NCBI GenBank assembly: GCA_026545765.1
Contig: CM048841.1
Coordinates: forward strand, 65,051,354-65,115,353
Direction: 5' to 3'
Source of the DNA: Plantago major
Taxonomy: Eukaryota; Streptophyta; Magnoliopsida; Lamiales; Plantaginaceae
Length of the DNA: 64,000 nucleotides
Shown here piece after piece: positions 59,946-64,000 of this stretch. The notes beneath the pieces are model-generated. The model saw only the letters and a program-made list of their open reading frames with translations, was not told the DNA's origin and did no database searches. Each line of letters begins with the position of its first letter. Within the stretch, counting starts at the first letter, position 1. The position numbers were made by a program, and so were the translations under genes.

Positions 59946-60647
59946 GGGCGATTTACATCTAGCCATCTTTGTAAATGCCATATAAACGATTAGGTCCCTA
60001 ACGTTTCAAATATTACAAGAACGACAAACTTAGAACTGAATTAAAATATTATTTACACCGAAAGACAAAAGTCAAACTTGGTGATGCTGTCATAGGAAAG
60101 AGAGTGGAAATGCATCTTCTTTTCCCTTTTCTTTGAAATTCCATATATCATTTCATTACAATTAACCTCCTAAAACTTTCAAATTATAATAAAGAAGCCT
60201 TAATGTTTTAAGTTTTCATACTTTCATCTATGTTCTTCTTCTAACCATTAAAAATTAAAACTAAAATAAAAAGAAATCTTAAAAAAATAAAATTGAAGAG
60301 CTTTCATGGAAGCTCCCCTTTTTCAATTTTATTATTATTTTTAATTTCTTTTTATGAAGAAGAAGATGGATAAAACTATAAAAAGTTAAAATTTTGGGGT
60401 TTAATTTGAAATTTTTAGGAATTATATTGAAGTATTATGTCTATATTGTAAAACACAAAATATTTGAGACAAATGTGTAATAAGATGAATCTTGTATTTT
60501 AAAAAAATGCTTAAATAGAGGGGCCAACAAGACTTTTTACTAAAAGTCAAACTTTATGCTTTGATTAGACTTCATTACAAATTTTGAATCGTTAGGGACC
60601 TAATCGTTCACAGGGCATTAAAAAAGATGGCTGGGTGTAAAATTCCC
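59946..60647. mobile_element. MULE-type MITE, 702 bp
   Basis: The left end reads gggcgatttacatctagcca and the right end, reversed, gggaattttacacccagcca. Both arms continue to acgattaggtccctaacg, giving arms of about 58 bp. The flanks taagaaataa at 59936-59945 and 60648-60657 are a perfect 10-bp repeat, close to the 9-bp duplication of Mutator-type transposases. No coding frame. It lies upstream of the mannanase promoter. Confidence 0.8.
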
Positions 60648-60985
60648 TAAGAAATAAAGGCTGTATAGTTCTTGAATTTTTTCACGTAAAGTTACGCTAT
60701 GATTATCTAAATAGTCACGACGGTTTTATTAAAGTTACTAAAGTAATGAACTTTAATAAATGTTTTATTAATGTAATAAATAGTCAGAAGATTCTAGTAA
60801 TTCAATGTTTTTAGTAACTGCAATTAAATACTAATTTTATTGCATGGGCCAAAATTCTTTTAATAATATTTGCATCCATTCAAGTATAAGGATATGTTAT
60901 ATTCGTTTGAAATAAACTGAACTGAATTGAATTGAATTTATTTGTAGTATTAAAAAAAATAAGTCTTGTAAAAAGTTAATTTTCT

Positions 60986-61076
60986 TAAACAATAGGAAAA
61001 TCATATCCCAACTAGTATAAAGAAGGAGAATGTGTCATACACTTGGGTGGGAGAAATATGATTTTCTTATTGTTTA
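60986..61076. repeat. Hairpin-forming inverted repeat
   Basis: taaacaataggaaaatcata at 60986 pairs with tatgattttcttattgttta ending at 61076, with one mismatch in about 21, and a loop of about 45 bases. It directly abuts the left end of the next element. Confidence 0.7.
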
Positions 61077-63120
61077 GGGTCTGCTTGGTTTGATGCATTG
61101 TGACGCTATTTGAGGGTTGACTGTATGTCTACTAATGATTGGTTTGGTGTATTTCGGCCCAAACACGTTTTCCTTATTAGTAACGATGCAATGTGGTGGA
61201 ACTACTTATTAGTGATTATCATGTCAGAGTCCATCTATGTTTTAAGAGTAAGGCTGTAGAGCATGATTAAGTTCTTGCATTTTATGTTCATTTATCTGTA
61301 TCAGAGTGCTCACAATTTCACTAGGAATCTGAATTGTAAAATTCTGGAAGTGCTAAGTATATGATTTACCTGATCTGTTGTTTGTGCCAAAAGGTTTTGT
61401 GATTTAGTGAAGTCTCCCTCCATATAACGCAGAGGTTAATCGTGGTCAGTCATTCTCTTCATGTTGATGTCCTGAAAAAAAAAAGTGATGCCTTTTCTTC
61501 TCCTGTCCTACCTTTGAAGAAAAATATCCTCTATTGATACATTGAGCTGAGAGTGGCTGGCATTGCTAGTCTTATACTGGCTACTTGACTTGCAGGTTAA
61601 TGAGGCTACCTTTTGCAAATCTTTTGAGCTTTGTACAGGAGCATGTAAATGTAAATTTGGGAAAAGAGTTCTCTGTCTGTTCTGTTGTTTATTCAGTTTC
61701 AAGAAAGCATCAATGTGGACCAGTGATCTATAGCCAGAGGCGTGTTTGAAGAAACTGGGGTGAAATGAATACAACCTGCACAGCTTTTCTTCTATCTAGG
61801 TTTCATGTGAGAAGTCCGCATATGTAGTCTTAGAGTCTCATATAGAATATAGGGAAGGGAACGGAACGGTTCTTTGTTTCTTTTCTTTCTTTCTTTTGGG
61901 TGTGTATACAACTGAATATTTCGAGTCAAGTAATAAGTTATTATGCTCCTGTACTTACTGCATTATAAAATTTCAAGTCACCTTCTGTATATGTTGCCTT
62001 TTGATATTCAGTAGAGGGGTCTGTGTTTACAGAACTGAACCCAAAGTTCAGGTGAAGGACCCCCTGAATCATACTAATAGGAAGCTGAAGCTGTTTAGTG
62101 CATTTCTTTCTTCTGTTGCTAGCTTATACACTTAGATCCTAATGGCTAAACTGTTCGAAATCATGACAATTTGGATTCGGCAGCTCCTATTCGGAGCTTC
62201 CAAGTCAAGCATTGCAGAACTCAACTCAAATTCTAAAGCAAGGTGCCACACTAATAAGTTACCCGTCCACTTCCACCTTCCTCTTTCTGTATCACATTGC
62301 AGAACCCAACTTAAATTCTGTTTAATGGAAGTTGTTGATGTCTGCTGAACAGAGTGCAAACATGTTAAAGACTAGAGATGGATACTAATTTCCGTACGCT
62401 TGATTCCGAATCACTAATGTATTGAGAATCCAACACCAAGCTTCGATACTTTGTAAGAAGGTTGTAACTCTGTCGATCTGTCCTTCTAGACTCTAGCCTC
62501 TTCCATTTCTCCGCTAACCAAGAGCAAGTCCTGTTGTAGTTGCAAAGGCCAAAATAAAACCGTAATGACTCACTCAAGCACATAACGGACGAAAAAAGGA
62601 ATAACTAGCAATAAAACACAAGATGAAGACCATTGTTAGTACTTGCTAAGCATAGTTTCATTAAGTTTGTATTAGTAGTTAATTGTTCACCTAAGTTTGT
62701 ATTAGTTTGGTATTTTGTTATTAATGACTGATTAAAGTCATAGTAATCTGCTTAATGAAGAGTTTAAGGGGCAAAATTATATTTTGGACTTGTTGAAATT
62801 GTGTGTCTTCAATACAAATTGCAAATAAATAAAATGCATCAAACCAAACACCAAATGCTATTGAAGTGCAAAGTGTCATTGTCATGGATCAAAATCGGAC
62901 CCCACACTCCGAAATGCACATGAACCAAGTATCAAATGCGATTCGAGAAGTGTGTTTCGAACTTGAAAGCGACATCCGAAATACATCACAATACATCATA
63001 CCAATCACCACATTTTCGGACATTTTCCGGTCAAACTACATATCCAAACGCATTTCTTAGTTCGGGCTTGAGAAATGCTATTTGACCAAGGCCAATAGCA
63101 TTTCCAAACCAAGCAGGCCC
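61077..63120. mobile_element. Non-autonomous DNA element with GGGYCTGCTTGGTTT ends
   Basis: The left end gggtctgcttggtttgatgc and the reversed right end gggcctgcttggtttggaaa share 14 of the first 15 bases. The end type recalls PIF/Harbinger elements. The flanking triplets are TTA and ATA, so a TTA target duplication is only partly supported. An inner copy of the end phrase (aatgcatcaaacc) occurs near 62833. Small open frames inside (for example 61508-61774 on the - strand) match nothing known. No transposase was seen. Confidence 0.5.
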
Positions 63121-63162
63121 ATAGAAAAATCTTGAATTTTACAAGAATTTGGTGTGTGTGTG

Positions 63163-63191
63163 TGTTGAGTATAATTTAAGTCCTATTAAAG
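63163..63191 (+). repeat. Partial copy of the solo-LTR start
   Basis: tgttgagtataatttaagtc and some bases more, nearly identical to the first 29 bp of the LTR that starts at 63274. Confidence 0.7.
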
Positions 63192-63273
63192 TCTTGACTA
63201 AGCAGAATTGATCTGAACTGAACTGAATTGAAATTAATAGTTTTTCAGATGAAGAGAACATAGCCTAAGTATG

Positions 63274-63839
63274 TGTTGAGTATAATTTAAGTCATATTAA
63301 AGTCATTCGAATAATGACGAACGGAGCAGGACAATCTTAGACGAATTGACCAAATCGAACTACACTTTACCATACGAAGGTAAACGCCTCAGATTCGGGT
63401 GGTCTGACCCGCGTTACCGAATCCGAGCTCCAGATAACTCCTAACCATGGGAAGCGTTAAGGGTGTATACCAACCTTCTAAAGTCGAATCCGACCTTCAT
63501 GCAGAGCCTCCCAGGCAGGTCCGATCCTAGACCTTATTGGTGATTCTCCTAGCCTGTGTTCGGGACACGTGTCATTAAGTGACACGATCCCGGATCTTAC
63601 GGAAGTTAGTCCTTTGGCCATTCTATAAATAGGACTCATTTAATCCTTCTCAAGGTAATTCATTTATTATTGTTCAACTACTTTCTCTGAAGAGCTCTAA
63701 GGTTCAAGTTGAATCACCATCCGATCTGTCCGAGGCAAACCGGTCAAAAATGGGTCTAACACTCACTTTCCCTAGGCTCACAAGTACTTTTGGAGTTAAA
63801 ATGCGCTTTCACGACCTAAGGCGAATTTCACGCTCAACA
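63274..63839 (+). mobile_element. Solo LTR, 566 bp
   Basis: Starts TGTTGAG and ends CTCAACA, a perfect 7-bp terminal inverted repeat, with a perfect 5-bp target duplication GTATG at 63269-63273 and 63840-63844. A TATA-like tctataaatagg lies near 63623, suggesting + orientation. No internal DNA follows. The family (Gypsy or Copia) cannot be told from the LTR alone. Such solo LTRs form by recombination between the two LTRs of one element. Confidence 0.85.
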
Positions 63840-63844
63840 GTATG

Positions 63845-64000
63845 TTTAATACAATTAGCTGGTTAGTTAACTTTTAGTTTTAATATTGGCATGGACATGA
63901 ACCAATTTTGAACATAAACCTTACATGCATGCACTAAAATTGAAGGAGTATGTTAAACGCAACACACTTTTTACTAAATGCATGACACTTTTTTACCATA
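63845..64000. other. AT-rich end of window, nothing seen
   Basis: No repeat, open frame or splice signal of note. Confidence 0.6.

Noticed and set aside
61508-61774. An 88-codon - strand open frame
   Set aside because: No recognisable motif, no splice support, and it lies within a probable non-autonomous DNA element.

Overview
The window is nuclear DNA of a flowering plant, most likely a eudicot. This rests on GT-AG introns, SIRE-type Copia, Athila-type Gypsy, CACTA, MULE and Stowaway-like elements, a Jas-motif (jasmonate ZIM-domain type) gene and a plant GH5 endo-beta-mannanase. I cannot name the species. No RNA gene, CRISPR array or bacterial-style operon was seen.

Bases 1-38993 are a nest of LTR retrotransposons. 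An Athila-like Gypsy element on the + strand (1163-38993; its own 5' part is not in the window) is the oldest frame. A SIRE-type Copia element on the - strand (4329-33389, 5-bp flanks GTTAT/GTTAC) sits inside it. A second, related SIRE-type element (5992-20825) sits inside the first. The Athila 3' LTR (33657-38993) is split by a - strand Gypsy element that carries only gag (35329-38960, perfect CTACA flanks). A further SIRE-type LTR on the + strand occupies 1-1162. All of these are fossils with several breaks each.

Bases 38994-42780 hold a decayed CACTA (En/Spm) transposase gene on the - strand: transposase-associated, tnp2, DUF4218 and DUF4216 parts in the usual order. Bases 42781-44486 are AT-rich with nothing recognised. 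Bases 44496-50895 are one Mutator-like element (MULE) with terminal inverted repeats and a 9-bp target duplication (8 of 9 match). It carries a small nuclear-protein-like ORF, a FAR1-type DNA-binding remnant, inverted clusters of a TTGCCGCA word, and a tandem array of about 234-bp units with an alternating, dimer-like pattern.

Bases 50896-64000 are gene-bearing. A seven-exon gene (54543-57107, +) encodes a predicted 233-residue protein with a JAZ3/4-like N-terminus and a Jas motif but no visible TIFY motif. It faces, tail to tail, a five-exon endo-beta-mannanase gene (57886-59672, -; 419 residues, both catalytic glutamates present) that has an in-frame 69-bp internal duplication. Around them lie an old RNase H-type fragment, Stowaway-like MITEs, a 702-bp MULE-type MITE with a 10-bp target duplication, a 2-kb element with terminal inverted repeats, and a solo LTR with perfect GTATG flanks.

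The two host genes have no obvious shared pathway. The first would act in jasmonate-responsive transcription in the nucleus, the second in cell-wall mannan breakdown. All exon models come from reading frames and splice signals by eye and have no transcript support here.
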